From positions 129,567-193,566 of the forward strand of contig ONKF01000001.1 of NCBI GenBank assembly GCA_900318335.1: 64,000 nucleotides of DNA. The letters are read 5' to 3'. How positions within the stretch are numbered: the first letter of the stretch is position 1; each line of letters opens with the position of its first letter. The position numbers and the translations under genes were made by a program. The stretch comes from an uncultured Prevotellaceae bacterium. GTDB taxonomy: Bacteria; Bacteroidota; Bacteroidia; Bacteroidales; Muribaculaceae. Below are positions 27,452 through 36,709 of this stretch, piece after piece. The notes beneath the pieces were generated by a model that saw nothing but the letters and a program-made list of their open reading frames with translations, did not search any database and was not told where the DNA came from.

Positions 27452-28234
27452 ATGAAGAATTTATCAATCCTTTTGTTAACCATCCTGGCTGTGACCCTGC
27501 TCACGGCCTGTGGCAATGATGGCGAACCCGTCAACAGGCAGACCCTCTCGGCTACTACCAACTACCGCGCTATCGAGGGCAGCGATATGGTATTCTCCCA
27601 GAGCGTGTCTAAGGTAGAACTCGATTACACAGCCATGACCATCATCATTTCGGGCGAGTTCAAGGACGCTAACAACAAGACCCGCAGCTATATCACCCCC
27701 GAGATGAAAATGACCCTCTCCAGCAACTCGGTCTACACCTTCAACAACACAAACTCAGTGGCCAATTCCAATATCGAAGGTCTGAAAGGTTACATCGACT
27801 GGGCTACTGGCATGATATGGTTCACATTTATTGCTGATGGTTCCCTGAACGTGTATGGCTCAACTCAGTTGCTGTATGCCTATGCCACCACTACGGTAAC
27901 CGACCCCGAGAATGGCAAGACCTATGAGCACAAGGAGTCTGGCTATCTGTTTGCCTTTGACAGCAAGTGTGAGAAGTGCACGATGATCATCTACAACTTC
28001 GTCAACGACATCAACGGCTCAATCCATGCCTACGAGACTAAATATGAGGGTCTGACGGTGACCCCCACCATTACGGGTTACGCCATCACCGGCGATAATC
28101 TGATGTCGTCCTTTGCTGACTACTACACCATCACCGACCTTGTCTTCACCGTCGACGACCAGGGCCATGCCATCAATGGCTCCTTCGAGTGCAACGGTAA
28201 CGAATTCGAGGTGACAGGTCCCCTCTTCCCATAA
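27452..28234 (+). CDS. Lipoprotein, third paralogue
   Basis: A 260-aa lipoprotein: MKNLSILLLTILAVT signal, lipobox LLTAC, mature CGNDGEPVN. It is homologous along most of its length to the second lipoprotein. One CEKC pair occurs near residue 176, and an FECNGNEFEVTGPLFP end. It begins 27 bp after the previous stop with no promoter between, so these two are co-transcribed. Function unknown. Confidence 0.75.
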   Translation: MKNLSILLLTILAVTLLTACGNDGEPVNRQTLSATTNYRAIEGSDMVFSQSVSKVELDYTAMTIIISGEFKDANNKTRSYITPEMKMTLSSNSVYTFNNTNSVANSNIEGLKGYIDWATGMIWFTFIADGSLNVYGSTQLLYAYATTTVTDPENGKTYEHKESGYLFAFDSKCEKCTMIIYNFVNDINGSIHAYETKYEGLTVTPTITGYAITGDNLMSSFADYYTITDLVFTVDDQGHAINGSFECNGNEFEVTGPLFP

Positions 28235-28258
28235 GTAACCGACGCTCTCGCTCACATC

Positions 28259-28333
28259 AAAAAGGATGTGCCATCACTCAACGCCACGATTTTAATGATA
28301 ATTGTGGACAATGAATGATGGCACATCCTTTTT
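28259..28333. terminator. Bidirectional terminator with 18-bp perfect stem
   Basis: AAAAAGGATGTGCCATCA (28259-28276) pairs perfectly with TGATGGCACATCCTTTTT (28316-28333). It separates the convergent lipoprotein genes and efflux operon and has a T-run in both directions. The 39-nt interior is unusually long. Confidence 0.85.
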
Positions 28334-28354
28334 CTCCTGATGACCGGAGACACA

Positions 28355-29443
28355 TCAGGAGTTTTTCTTGTAGCTGACCACAGCCCAAGTGGCCATGATT
28401 GAACCTATACCCAGCAGGGCGAGTAGCTGATGCCAAATCTCGGCTATGCCGCCACCACGGATGAAGACGGTGCGGACAGCATCGATAAAGTAGGACATAG
28501 GGTTGACATAGGTCGTGGCATAGGCCCACGAAGGCATGGAGCGCGTGGGCGTAAACAGGCCCGAGAGCAACAGCATCATCACCACGAAAAACCACATCAC
28601 GAATATGGCTTGCTGCATCGTGTCGCTGTAATTGCTGATCATCAGGCCAAACGAGCTCCAGAACAAGGCTAAAAGCATCACCAGCACATAAATCAGCACC
28701 AGCGGGCCAACACTGGTGATACCATAGACCGCCCAGGCCAGCAGCAGGCACACCGTGATGACAAACAGGGCGATGATCCAATAGGGAATGAGTTTGGCGA
28801 GAATGAACGACCACTTGCTCACCGGCGTGACGTTAATCTGCTCGATTGTGCCTGCCTCCTTCTCGCCCACGATGTTCAAGGCCGGCAGGAATCCCGTCAT
28901 CAGCATCATCACGATGGCAAATAGGGCCGGTATCATGAACAGCTTGAAATTCAGGTTCTTGTTATATAAAAACAAGGTTGAGACACGCGACTGCAATGCG
29001 GTAACGTCGGGATTGACATGGGCGGTGACGATTTGGCCCAAGTAAACGCTGCCCATCGACCCCTTAGTGCCGTTGACGGCATTGGCGGCAATGAGCACTT
29101 GGGGTTTCAGACCCAGGGTCACATCACGGCTGTAATCCTGCGGGATGACCATCACGACATCGGCCCGTGATTGTTCAACCTCCTGAAGGGCAGCACGATA
29201 GGTGGGTTGCTGGTCCTTGAAGACGAAGTAGTTGCTGGCCTCAACGCTGTGCACCAGCTGCTGGGACAAGGTCGAGCGGTCATTATCCACCACGGCGACC
29301 TTGATATTCTTCACCTCCATGTTCATCACCCAGGGCATGACGCACATGATCATGATGGGAAACACCACAATGAGCTTCGGCAGGAAGGCATTGCGCCGTA
29401 TCTGAGTGAACTCCTTCTGTATGAGATATTTTATCGTTTTCAT
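28355..29443 (-). CDS. ABC-2 type efflux permease
   Basis: A 362-aa inner-membrane protein of the YbhS/YbhR/YhhJ class. One N-terminal helix (PIMIMCVMPWVMNME), a periplasmic domain of ~120 residues, then five helices. The ABC-2 signature GEKEAGTIEQINVTPVSKW lies near residue 188. It overlaps the next gene upstream by 4 bp (ATGA), showing coupling of the two permeases. Together they form a heterodimeric channel for the double ATPase encoded upstream. Confidence 0.9.
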   Translation of the reverse strand: MKTIKYLIQKEFTQIRRNAFLPKLIVVFPIMIMCVMPWVMNMEVKNIKVAVVDNDRSTLSQQLVHSVEASNYFVFKDQQPTYRAALQEVEQSRADVVMVIPQDYSRDVTLGLKPQVLIAANAVNGTKGSMGSVYLGQIVTAHVNPDVTALQSRVSTLFLYNKNLNFKLFMIPALFAIVMMLMTGFLPALNIVGEKEAGTIEQINVTPVSKWSFILAKLIPYWIIALFVITVCLLLAWAVYGITSVGPLVLIYVLVMLLALFWSSFGLMISNYSDTMQQAIFVMWFFVVMMLLLSGLFTPTRSMPSWAYATTYVNPMSYFIDAVRTVFIRGGGIAEIWHQLLALLGIGSIMATWAVVSYKKNS

Positions 29444-30498
29444 TCGAGCCGTTTGTTAAACTTGACCAGAGCAAGGGTCATCAGCAGCGCCACCATACCC
29501 AAGAGAATCATGACCTCACGCGCCACCTCTTGGATGCCGACACCCATAATCATCAACTTGCGCATCGCCTCTATGTAGTAACGGGGCGGCACGATGGCCG
29601 AAATCCACTGCAACACCGTGGGCATCGACTCCACAGGGAAAAGCATGCCGCTGAGCATCACGATGGGCAACAGCAGCACCATCGCCGAGAGCAAGAGCGC
29701 CACCAGCTGGGTCTTGGCCACATTGCTGATGAGCAATCCCAGCGAGAGGGCCAGCAAGATGTAGATGAGCGAAATCACGATGATCCAGAACAGTGAGCCG
29801 ACCAGCGGCACACCGAGTACAAACCTCGCCATCAGCAGGATAATGATAAGGATAACAAAGGCGAGCACGAGATAAGGAATCGCCTTGGCAACGATAATCA
29901 TCAAGGGCTTGACCGGCGAGACAAGCAAGACTTCCATCGTGCCTTTCTCCTTCTCGCGGACAATCGAGATGGAAGTCATCATTGCGCACACCAGCATCAG
30001 CAACATACCCATAATGGCGGGCACAAAGTTGTAGGCCGACCTCATCTGCGGGTTATAGAGCAGTTTGGTGTTGACCGCCCCACCGTCGGGATTCAATATC
30101 ATGCTGGTGGCATAGTTGGTCCATTGCTGGGCCATGTTGGGGTCAGCGCCATCAACGATAAACTGCACGCCGCTACGCTTGGAGGCGAATTCAGGGCCAA
30201 AGACGATGGCCATATCAGCCTTCTGGCCACGGATGACGCGCTCGGCGTCACGTGGCGTGGCCACCACTTGGACGATGGTAAAATATTCTGATGCCGCCAG
30301 GCGGTCCACTGCCTGCTGCGTCAGGTGATCCATCGAACTGGTAACGACTATAGTTCGTACATTTTTCACATCGGTGGTGATGGCAAAGCCGAAAAGCAGC
30401 ATCAGCACCAGCGGCATGCCAAAGAGGATCAGCATCGTGCGCTTATCGCGCAGGATGTGCTTCCCTTCCTTGATGACAAATGAGATGAACTGTTTCAT
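29440..30498 (-). CDS. ABC-2 type efflux permease
   Basis: A 352-aa paralogue of the following permease with the same layout: N-terminal helix (MLILFGMPLVLMLLFGFAI), a periplasmic domain, and five C-terminal helices. The signature REKEKGTMEVLLVSPVKP is near residue 185, followed by a PAVMLSG-type region (VMLSGMLFPVESMP). It is the first permease of the operon, 14 bp after the ATPase gene. Confidence 0.9.
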   Translation of the reverse strand: MKQFISFVIKEGKHILRDKRTMLILFGMPLVLMLLFGFAITTDVKNVRTIVVTSSMDHLTQQAVDRLAASEYFTIVQVVATPRDAERVIRGQKADMAIVFGPEFASKRSGVQFIVDGADPNMAQQWTNYATSMILNPDGGAVNTKLLYNPQMRSAYNFVPAIMGMLLMLVCAMMTSISIVREKEKGTMEVLLVSPVKPLMIIVAKAIPYLVLAFVILIIILLMARFVLGVPLVGSLFWIIVISLIYILLALSLGLLISNVAKTQLVALLLSAMVLLLPIVMLSGMLFPVESMPTVLQWISAIVPPRYYIEAMRKLMIMGVGIQEVAREVMILLGMVALLMTLALVKFNKRLE

Positions 30499-30512
30499 TT
30501 TTTACGTTTTAA

Positions 30513-31973
30513 TCAATCGCTACTGCGTGTGGCTTGGCGCGCCAGATGGGTGAACACATGGTCCATATCGGGCTGGTTAAACTTCTGCTTCAATTCCTCG
30601 GGAGAGCCCATCGCCTTGATCTTGCCATCGACCATGATGGAGATGCGGTCACAGTACTCGGCCTCGTCCATATAGTGGGTGGTGACAAACACGGTGATGC
30701 CCCTGGATGCAGCATCATAAATCAATTCCCAGAACTGACGCCTTGTGGCCGGGTCCACTCCGCCAGTGGGCTCGTCAAGAAACACCACACCCGGTTCGTG
30801 GAAGATGCTGACCGAGAAGGCCAGCTTCTGCTTCCAGCCCAGGGGCAGGGAAGCGACGAGCGTGTTCTTGTGGTCGGCAAACCGCAAGCGCTCGAGCAGT
30901 TCGTCGGTCTTGCGGGCAATATCTTTGTCAGCCATGCCATAGATGCCGGCAAACAGGCGGATATTCTCGGCCACCGTCAAGTCCTCATAGAGGGAAAACT
31001 TCTGGCTCATGTAGCCGATGTGCTTCTTGATCTGCTCGTGCTCGGTGCGGATGTCATAGCCCACCACACGGCCAGTGCCGCTTGTGGGCTGGTTCAGGCC
31101 CGTGAGCATGTGCATGGCTGTGGTTTTACCCGCACCGTTAGCCCCCAGGAAGCCGAAGATTTCGCCCCGCTTGACAGTAAAACTGATGCCATCGACGGCA
31201 TGGAAACTGCCGAAGGCCTTGACCAAATGCTCCACCTCGATGACGTTCTCGTCCTTGACATCCGATGCCTGTTCGTGCTCGATGCCAGGCGGGTTGAATA
31301 TGTCGGCAAATCGCGTCAACATCTCATCGGGAGTGCCGATGCCGCGCACCTTGCCGTGGTCGAGAAATGCCACGCGCTCACAGCGGCGCACCTCGTCGAG
31401 ATAGGGGGTCGAGGCGACGATAGTGATGCCACGCTCCTTGAGGGCGCCAAGCATGTCCCAGAAATCCTTGCGGCTCACGGGGTCGACACCTGTCGTGGGC
31501 TCGTCAAGGAACAGGACGCTGGGCTGGTGAACAAGGGCGCACGAGAGCGCCAACTTCTGCTTCATGCCACCCGACAGGGCACCCGCCTTGCGGTCCTTGA
31601 AGCGCTCAATCTGGCTATAGATGGCACGGATGCTGTCATAACCCTCCTCGACAGTTGTGCCGAACAGTGTGGCAAAGAACCGCAGGTTCTCCTCGACAGT
31701 CAAGTCCTGATAAAGGGAGAACTTGCCGGGCATGTACCCCACCCTGCGGCGGATGTCCTTGAGCTGGGTCACGACGTCATAGCCATCGACCGCTGCCGTT
31801 CCCCCATCGGGGAGCAACAAGGTACACAGTATACGGTACATCGACGTCTTGCCGGCACCGTCAGGCCCGATGAGGCCAAACACCTCACCCTTGCCCACGG
31901 TGAAGGAAACATCGTCGAGTGCCTTGACCTTGCCGTAGCTCCTGGACACGTTATTTACCTCGATAGCATTCAT
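30513..31973 (-). CDS. Double ATP-binding ABC transporter ATPase
   Basis: A 486-aa fusion of two nucleotide-binding domains, like YbhF. Domain 1 (1-220): Walker A GPDGAGKTS, signature ALSGGMKQKLALS, Walker B VLFLDEPTTGVDP. Domain 2 (~245-480): Walker A GANGAGKTT, Walker B VVFLDEPTGGVDP, but the ABC signature is degenerate (SLPLGWKQKLAF instead of LSGGQ), as in other members of this class. It powers the two ABC-2 permeases. 80 bp separates it from the upstream HlyD gene; the gap is AT-rich with repeated ATCTATA words. Confidence 0.92.
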   Translation of the reverse strand: MNAIEVNNVSRSYGKVKALDDVSFTVGKGEVFGLIGPDGAGKTSMYRILCTLLLPDGGTAAVDGYDVVTQLKDIRRRVGYMPGKFSLYQDLTVEENLRFFATLFGTTVEEGYDSIRAIYSQIERFKDRKAGALSGGMKQKLALSCALVHQPSVLFLDEPTTGVDPVSRKDFWDMLGALKERGITIVASTPYLDEVRRCERVAFLDHGKVRGIGTPDEMLTRFADIFNPPGIEHEQASDVKDENVIEVEHLVKAFGSFHAVDGISFTVKRGEIFGFLGANGAGKTTAMHMLTGLNQPTSGTGRVVGYDIRTEHEQIKKHIGYMSQKFSLYEDLTVAENIRLFAGIYGMADKDIARKTDELLERLRFADHKNTLVASLPLGWKQKLAFSVSIFHEPGVVFLDEPTGGVDPATRRQFWELIYDAASRGITVFVTTHYMDEAEYCDRISIMVDGKIKAMGSPEELKQKFNQPDMDHVFTHLARQATRSSD

Positions 31974-32053
31974 GAGATCTCAGTAATCTATACGCTCAAG
32001 TTTTTCTATATCATCTATACAATCTATATACTATAGCATCTATAGAAATTCAA

Positions 32054-33031
32054 CTAAAATTTCACTTCACCGTACATGCCTATCTTGACATAGCCGTCAT
32101 TCTTGATGGCTATTTTGACGGCATAGACCAAGTCGGCGCGTTCGTTATCGGTGAGGATGGTCTTGGGAGTGAACTCCGAGCGGCTGGAAATCCAGGTCAC
32201 GGTGCCTGGATACTCCTTACGCTGGCCGTCGCCGTAGTCGGCAAACACCTTGCACTGCTGCCCGACCTTGATGCCCTGCAACTGGGCCGAGGTGACATAG
32301 GCACGGATGAACATATTATCCACATCTGCCACCTTGAACAGCGGCTTGCCCGTGCTCACGAATTCGCCCTGCTCGACATACTTCTCGAGCACGGTTCCCT
32401 TATAGGGCACCACAACGTCGGCATTGGCAATCTGGTCATCGAGCTGGCGCTGCTGCGCGTCGATACCCGCTATCTGGGCATCAATACCGTCAATCTGTGC
32501 CCCGATACCCTTGCCCTGCTCGGCCAGAGCCGCATTGCTGCTGCGCAGCTGGTCGCGAGTGGCCTCCAACTGGCGGTTGAGCACCTTAATCTGGTTGTCG
32601 ATGTCGTCGAGCTGCTTGCGGGGCACGGCACCATCCCTGACCAGCTCACTATAGCGCTGCCGTTCACGCTGGGCATTGGCGATCTGCTGCTGGATGGACG
32701 AGAGCTGCTTGTTCAGGTCGAGCTGCTGACTGCTGGTCGCCGAGCGGTTGGACGACAACTGTCGCTTGCTGGCCTGCAACTGGCCACGCTGCGTCTCGAG
32801 CTGCTGTTTTTTTAGCACGAGCTGATAGGTGTCGATGCGTCCCACCTGGGTGCCGCCCTCGACGGTCTGCCCCTCGGTGACATCCAGGGATTTCAACTCG
32901 CCTGTGGCCTTGGCGCTGATGGTGACCTCGGTCGCTTCAAACGTTCCCGTGGCGTCAAACGCCTTTTCCTTTTTCCCGCAAGCCGCCAGCATCATCAATG
33001 CCGCGCCTGCCATAATCATTATCTTTTTCAT
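32054..33031 (-). CDS. HlyD-family membrane-fusion lipoprotein
   Basis: A 325-aa periplasmic adaptor. It has a lipoprotein signal (MIMAGAALMMLAAC), then GKKEK. Two biotinyl-lipoyl halves (SAKATGELKSLDVTEGQTVEGG ... VVPYKGTVLEKYVEQGEFV; cores GELKSLDV and GTVLEKYV) flank a long Gln/Arg-rich coiled coil at residues ~75-190. The C-terminal beta-barrel ends YVKIGMYGEVKF. It bridges the inner-membrane ABC pump to the TolC-like channel encoded 15 bp upstream. Confidence 0.9.
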   Translation of the reverse strand: MKKIMIMAGAALMMLAACGKKEKAFDATGTFEATEVTISAKATGELKSLDVTEGQTVEGGTQVGRIDTYQLVLKKQQLETQRGQLQASKRQLSSNRSATSSQQLDLNKQLSSIQQQIANAQRERQRYSELVRDGAVPRKQLDDIDNQIKVLNRQLEATRDQLRSSNAALAEQGKGIGAQIDGIDAQIAGIDAQQRQLDDQIANADVVVPYKGTVLEKYVEQGEFVSTGKPLFKVADVDNMFIRAYVTSAQLQGIKVGQQCKVFADYGDGQRKEYPGTVTWISSRSEFTPKTILTDNERADLVYAVKIAIKNDGYVKIGMYGEVKF

Positions 33032-33046
33032 CGTCTTGTGAATTGA

Positions 33047-34312
33047 TTAGTCGTTGGTAATATACTTCAGGTCATACTGGCCCTTGAGCATCTCTATCTC
33101 GTGGATGGAGCGCTGCACACGGGCGGCATTCTCACTGCTGATGTCGCGCACCAGGTCGTTAACGTCGATGATGCCGTGGGAAAGCTTGGACTCGGCAGCC
33201 TTGCGCACCTGCTGGCGCAGGACGATAATCTCGTCGTCCTGAGTCATGAGCTTGCGGTAACGCTCGATGGCCTCGTCCTGTTGCAGCTGCTCCAAGCGGT
33301 TGTTAAGCAGGAAGGTCTCCCGTTGACGCTGGGCGGTCTCGCGCTGGAGCTGGATACGGGCCTTATCATTATGGCGGGTATATAAGGCGCCGATGTTCCA
33401 GGTGAGGCGGGCTCCCACCATGCCGTTCCACGACCACTCACGTCCCATCATGTCCTTGAACATGTTGTAGCCCGGATAACCGTAATAGCCCTGGGCAAAC
33501 ACGCCCAATCGGGGCAACAGGGCGGCATCGAGGGCATGCTCCTGGGCATCGGCAAGGCTGAGTTGACTGTCGATGAGACGCAATTCGGGACGGTTGTTGC
33601 TGCCATTGACACTCACGGGTGAAGGCTTGACAGGAGCAGTCACCTCCAGACCGCAGAAGGTGGACAGCATCGCCCGCAGCACGTTGCGTTGCGATTCGAG
33701 GGTGGTCTGTTGCTGCACGACGTTCAAGCGCTCGGCCTTGACGCTGCTCAGGTCACACTGGGCAGCCGTGCCGTGTTTGACCATCGAGGTCAGCTTTTTC
33801 TCACTCGCGGCGAGCACTTCCTGCAGGTCGCTGTTGAGCTTGATCTGGTCCTCGAGCAGTAACAGGGCGAAATACATCTCATTGACCCGCTTGCGCACAC
33901 CATACAGGTCCACGTCGAGTTGGGCCTGCTGGACGACACCCTGCTGACGGGCCACGCGCTTCTGGGCACTGATGGCGCCTCCATCATAGACCGTCTGCTG
34001 CACATCGAGGCCTACACGGTACTGGTCCTTGGCCAGCCCCTTCATGTCCACGCCCATCTGCTGCATCAGTCCCTTCATCTCGTCGGGCCATGCGGGCACA
34101 GCGTTCTGCAGGGTCGCCTGTGCAGTTGCCGTCACTTGGGGGAGCCATCCTTTCTGGATATTGGCCACGGTGAGGTCGGTAGTGCGGGCGATGAGGTCAT
34201 GCTGCGCAATGAGCGGATAGTTGCGCTCGGCGGCTTGCTGGCACTGCTCGAGCGTCTGACCCATCGCGTTGAGCGCTATGAAAATGCTGATGACAAATAT
34301 TAGCCGTTTCAT
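33047..34312 (-). CDS. TolC-like outer-membrane efflux channel
   Basis: A 421-aa OEP-family protein: signal peptide (residues 1-18, ending NAMGQ), then two repeats of long helices and beta strands. The first starts TLEQCQQAAERNYPLI, and the second contains RPELRLIDSQLSLADAQEHA. It is the first gene of a five-gene tripartite efflux operon (channel, adaptor, ATPase, permease, permease) driven from 34338-34345. The exported compound is unknown. Confidence 0.92.
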   Translation of the reverse strand: MKRLIFVISIFIALNAMGQTLEQCQQAAERNYPLIAQHDLIARTTDLTVANIQKGWLPQVTATAQATLQNAVPAWPDEMKGLMQQMGVDMKGLAKDQYRVGLDVQQTVYDGGAISAQKRVARQQGVVQQAQLDVDLYGVRKRVNEMYFALLLLEDQIKLNSDLQEVLAASEKKLTSMVKHGTAAQCDLSSVKAERLNVVQQQTTLESQRNVLRAMLSTFCGLEVTAPVKPSPVSVNGSNNRPELRLIDSQLSLADAQEHALDAALLPRLGVFAQGYYGYPGYNMFKDMMGREWSWNGMVGARLTWNIGALYTRHNDKARIQLQRETAQRQRETFLLNNRLEQLQQDEAIERYRKLMTQDDEIIVLRQQVRKAAESKLSHGIIDVNDLVRDISSENAARVQRSIHEIEMLKGQYDLKYITND

Positions 34313-34337
34313 ATCATTGTGAATTGGTTTGATACCG

Positions 34338-34345
34338 CAAAGGTA
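34338..34345 (-). promoter_or_regulatory. -7 promoter element of the efflux operon
   Basis: Reads TACCTTTGCGG on the minus strand, 25 bp before the TolC-like ATG. It is divergent from the AraC promoter 100 bp away, so a shared operator is likely in 34346-34440. Confidence 0.55.
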
Positions 34346-34441
34346 ATATCATATTACGAGCATCTATCTATCCAAAGCAAGAAGAAAGTGTCCCATTTGT
34401 ACAAAAATAATCAAAATTTAAGGTTTTTGGCCATATTTTAT

Positions 34442-34449
34442 TACCTTTG
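34442..34449 (+). promoter_or_regulatory. -7 promoter element of the AraC regulator
   Basis: TACCTTTGTAT lies 21 bp before ATG 34471. It lacks the GC extension found in most others here. Confidence 0.5.
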
Positions 34450-34470
34450 TATCCAAAAATTGAAACCATC

Positions 34471-35361
34471 ATGGCAGAATTGAGACAATTAAACCTGACC
34501 CAACTCAAGCAACTCATTGAGAGTAACGACGAGAGCGTGGCCAACAACTATATCTCGCGCAACCTGGCCGTGGCTCGCAACGTGCGCATCAGTTTGATCA
34601 AAGACCAGCTCATCGACCAACCGACACTCATGCCCGAGATGCGCGTCCTGAGCATCAAGAAAGGCTGGGCGGCACCCGTCATCAACATGATGGAGCGCCG
34701 GTTTGAGGCGGGAGACCTTGTTTTTCTGGGCAGCAACGGCATTCTGCAGTACAAGGATGCATCGGCCGACATTCAGGGCATCGGCTTGTCCATCAGCGAC
34801 GAACTGTTCTCGCTCGCCATCGGCAACCGCATCCCCAAGGCCTTTGACGGCCACTTGCGCGACTTCCAGATTCATCTGGAGCCATCCCAACAAGAGTACC
34901 TCGACCAGTTGCACCTCATGCTTTATAAGCACTTGAGACAGCCTGGCGGAAGTAGCCAGGTGACGCTCCATCTTGTGAGTGCCCTGCTGTGGTATGTGGA
35001 CAATCTATGGAGCCGTCAGGAACAGAGCGACCGCAAGAACCAGTCGCGAGAACAGCGCTTGTTCACCGATTTCATCCAGCTCGTGAGCGAATTTGCCCCC
35101 GAGCACCATACCATCGACTTCTATGCCTCACGCCTGTGCATCACTCCGCGTTACCTGAGCACATTAATCAAGCAGGCAAGCGGCAGGAGCGCTAAGCAGT
35201 GGATTGACGAGGCTCTGGTCACACGCATCAAAATTGACCTGCGGCACAGCACGAAGCCCATCACCCGCATCTGCGATGAGATGAATTTCCCCAACCCGTC
35301 ATTCCTCACCAAGTTCTTCAAGCGCATGACAGGCAAGACCCCAAGCCAATTCCGCCAATAA
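34471..35361 (+). CDS. AraC-family transcriptional regulator
   Basis: A 296-aa regulator with an N-terminal cupin-like sensing domain (~30-160) and a C-terminal double helix-turn-helix (~195-293: DFYASRLCITPRYLSTLIKQ; ICDEMNFPNPSFLTKFFKRM; TGKTPSQFRQ). It is transcribed away from the efflux operon and probably controls it, responding to a ligand of the pump. An upstream TTG at 34447 would extend the frame by 8 codons but overlaps the promoter core, so ATG 34471 is preferred. Confidence 0.9.
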   Translation: MAELRQLNLTQLKQLIESNDESVANNYISRNLAVARNVRISLIKDQLIDQPTLMPEMRVLSIKKGWAAPVINMMERRFEAGDLVFLGSNGILQYKDASADIQGIGLSISDELFSLAIGNRIPKAFDGHLRDFQIHLEPSQQEYLDQLHLMLYKHLRQPGGSSQVTLHLVSALLWYVDNLWSRQEQSDRKNQSREQRLFTDFIQLVSEFAPEHHTIDFYASRLCITPRYLSTLIKQASGRSAKQWIDEALVTRIKIDLRHSTKPITRICDEMNFPNPSFLTKFFKRMTGKTPSQFRQ

Positions 35362-35668
35362 CCACCCTATTACACACTATGCGTAATCAGATTCATTCGC
35401 CTTTGGTCATTGACGGCAGTAACTATCGTGGCGGTAATCTCGCGCTAAGTTGCTAATTAACCATGTTTTATTGCTCGCAAGCGACCCGATATTTAAGCCA
35501 ACAAAAATGCTTCGCGGCTTAGCGCCTTTTGGCGATGTTTTATCGAAATGGCAATGTTGCGAGTAGTTTTGAACGTTACATGAAATGCTAAAAAAAACAT
35601 AAATAATGGCCGTTTTAACCTGAGTTGGCAAAATTTTTGCTATCTTTACACGTTCAAAATATTAGGAC
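35362..35668. other. 307-bp gap before the sigma-factor gene
   Basis: No coding sequence is supported; a 74-codon minus-strand frame here shows no family features. A short hairpin CGCC-TTTT-GGCG at 35523-35534 followed by ATGTTTTATC could end the araC transcript. TATCTTTAC at 35641-35649 is a near-match to the -7 element, 20 bp before the ECF sigma start, with no clear -33. Confidence 0.35.
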
Positions 35669-36229
35669 ATGGCAGCACGAGAGAAATATGACGAGGCTCA
35701 AGTAATTGAGCAGTTGCACAATCAGGCGACGTGCAAGGTGGCGTTCAGTAAGGTGATTGAGCATTACAGCTCACAGCTTTACTGGCAGATCCGCCGCATG
35801 GTCATCGACCATGACGATGCCAACGACGTGCTGCAAAACACCTTTCTGAAGGCATGGACCAACATCGACAACTTTCGCGGCGATGCCAAGTTGTCCACCT
35901 GGCTCTACAAGATCGCCATCAACGAGAGCATCACGTTTGTCAACAAGAAGAAGGCGATGAACCAGATGTCCATCGACGATGACGAGAGTTTCCTCGTCAA
36001 CCAGCTGGAAAGCGATGAATGGTTTGACGGCGATCAGGCCCAGATCAACCTCCAGAAGGCCATTGCCACCCTGCCCGAGAAGCAGCGCCTGGTGTTCAAC
36101 CTGCGCTACTATGACGAGATGAAGTATGATGAGATGAGCGAGATTTTGGGCACCAGCGAGGGAGCCCTGAAGGCCTCTTATCATCATGCGGTAAAAAAAA
36201 TCGAACAGTATTTAGGAGAAACAGAATAA
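35669..36229 (+). CDS. ECF-type RNA polymerase sigma factor
   Basis: A 186-aa sigma-70 family protein with region 2 (residues ~25-95: RMVIDHDDANDVLQNTFLKA, then LSTWLYKIAINE) and region 4 (~125-180: TLPEKQRLVFNLRYYDEMKY, GTSEGALKASYHHAVKKI). No region 3 or extra domain is present. The next gene, a one-helix membrane protein, is likely its anti-sigma partner, and the third gene is Spy-like, suggesting an envelope-stress regulon. Confidence 0.92.
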   Translation: MAAREKYDEAQVIEQLHNQATCKVAFSKVIEHYSSQLYWQIRRMVIDHDDANDVLQNTFLKAWTNIDNFRGDAKLSTWLYKIAINESITFVNKKKAMNQMSIDDDESFLVNQLESDEWFDGDQAQINLQKAIATLPEKQRLVFNLRYYDEMKYDEMSEILGTSEGALKASYHHAVKKIEQYLGETE

Positions 36230-36282
36230 TTTTTGGCATCTCCCATTAAACTTTTTTGACATTCCCAAGTCAAATAGGCGTT

Positions 36283-36687
36283 ATGAAACACGAAGACTCC
36301 ACAATATTGAAAAAATACGGTAAGGATCCGGGCTTTAAAGTGCCGGAGAATTACTTCGATGATTTCAACAAACGCATGGCCGACATGCTGCCCGATGTTG
36401 AGATCACACCCGTTGACGTCAAGCCCACGATGTGGCAGCGCGTCAAGCCACTTGTTTACATGGCCGCCATGTTTGCTGGCGTGTGGTGCATGCTATCGGT
36501 ATTCAGCCACTTTACCGATACGGGCAACGGATTAAGAATCAACCAAGTCGCCGAGAAGTTGCAGGATGACAAGGGCAATTTAGATGACTTTATCATGAGC
36601 GGCTCGGTAAGCGACTATGACATCATGAATTACGAGGACTCGGTCATGATGAGCAACGAGGAAGAGATTTCTAACCAGAACCAGTAA
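36283..36687 (+). CDS. Single-helix membrane protein, probable anti-sigma factor
   Basis: A 134-aa protein: a soluble N-terminal part (KVPENYFDDFNKRMADMLPD), one membrane helix at residues ~60-78 (VYMAAMFAGVWCMLSVF), and an acidic periplasmic tail rich in Asp, Met and Asn. There is no zinc HxxxCxxC anti-sigma motif. The assignment comes from position, 53 bp after an ECF sigma gene. The start is placed at ATG 36283; the longer frame from 36256 begins in the spacer. Confidence 0.6.
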   Translation: MKHEDSTILKKYGKDPGFKVPENYFDDFNKRMADMLPDVEITPVDVKPTMWQRVKPLVYMAAMFAGVWCMLSVFSHFTDTGNGLRINQVAEKLQDDKGNLDDFIMSGSVSDYDIMNYEDSVMMSNEEEISNQNQ

Positions 36688-36692
36688 AATCT

Positions 36693-36700
36693 AAAGGAGG
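36693..36700 (+). promoter_or_regulatory. Strong Shine-Dalgarno site
   Basis: AAAGGAGG lies 9 nt before ATG 36710. A canonical Shine-Dalgarno site is rare in Bacteroidetes and is not seen before other genes of this window, so it stands out. Confidence 0.6.
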
Positions 36701-36709
36701 ATCCGAGCT

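Noticed and set aside
31974..32053. Repeated ATCTATA words between the HlyD and ATPase genes
   Set aside because: Short AT-rich intercistronic sequence; a similar 14-bp word near 25867 is probably chance. No regular period or palindrome supports a functional repeat.
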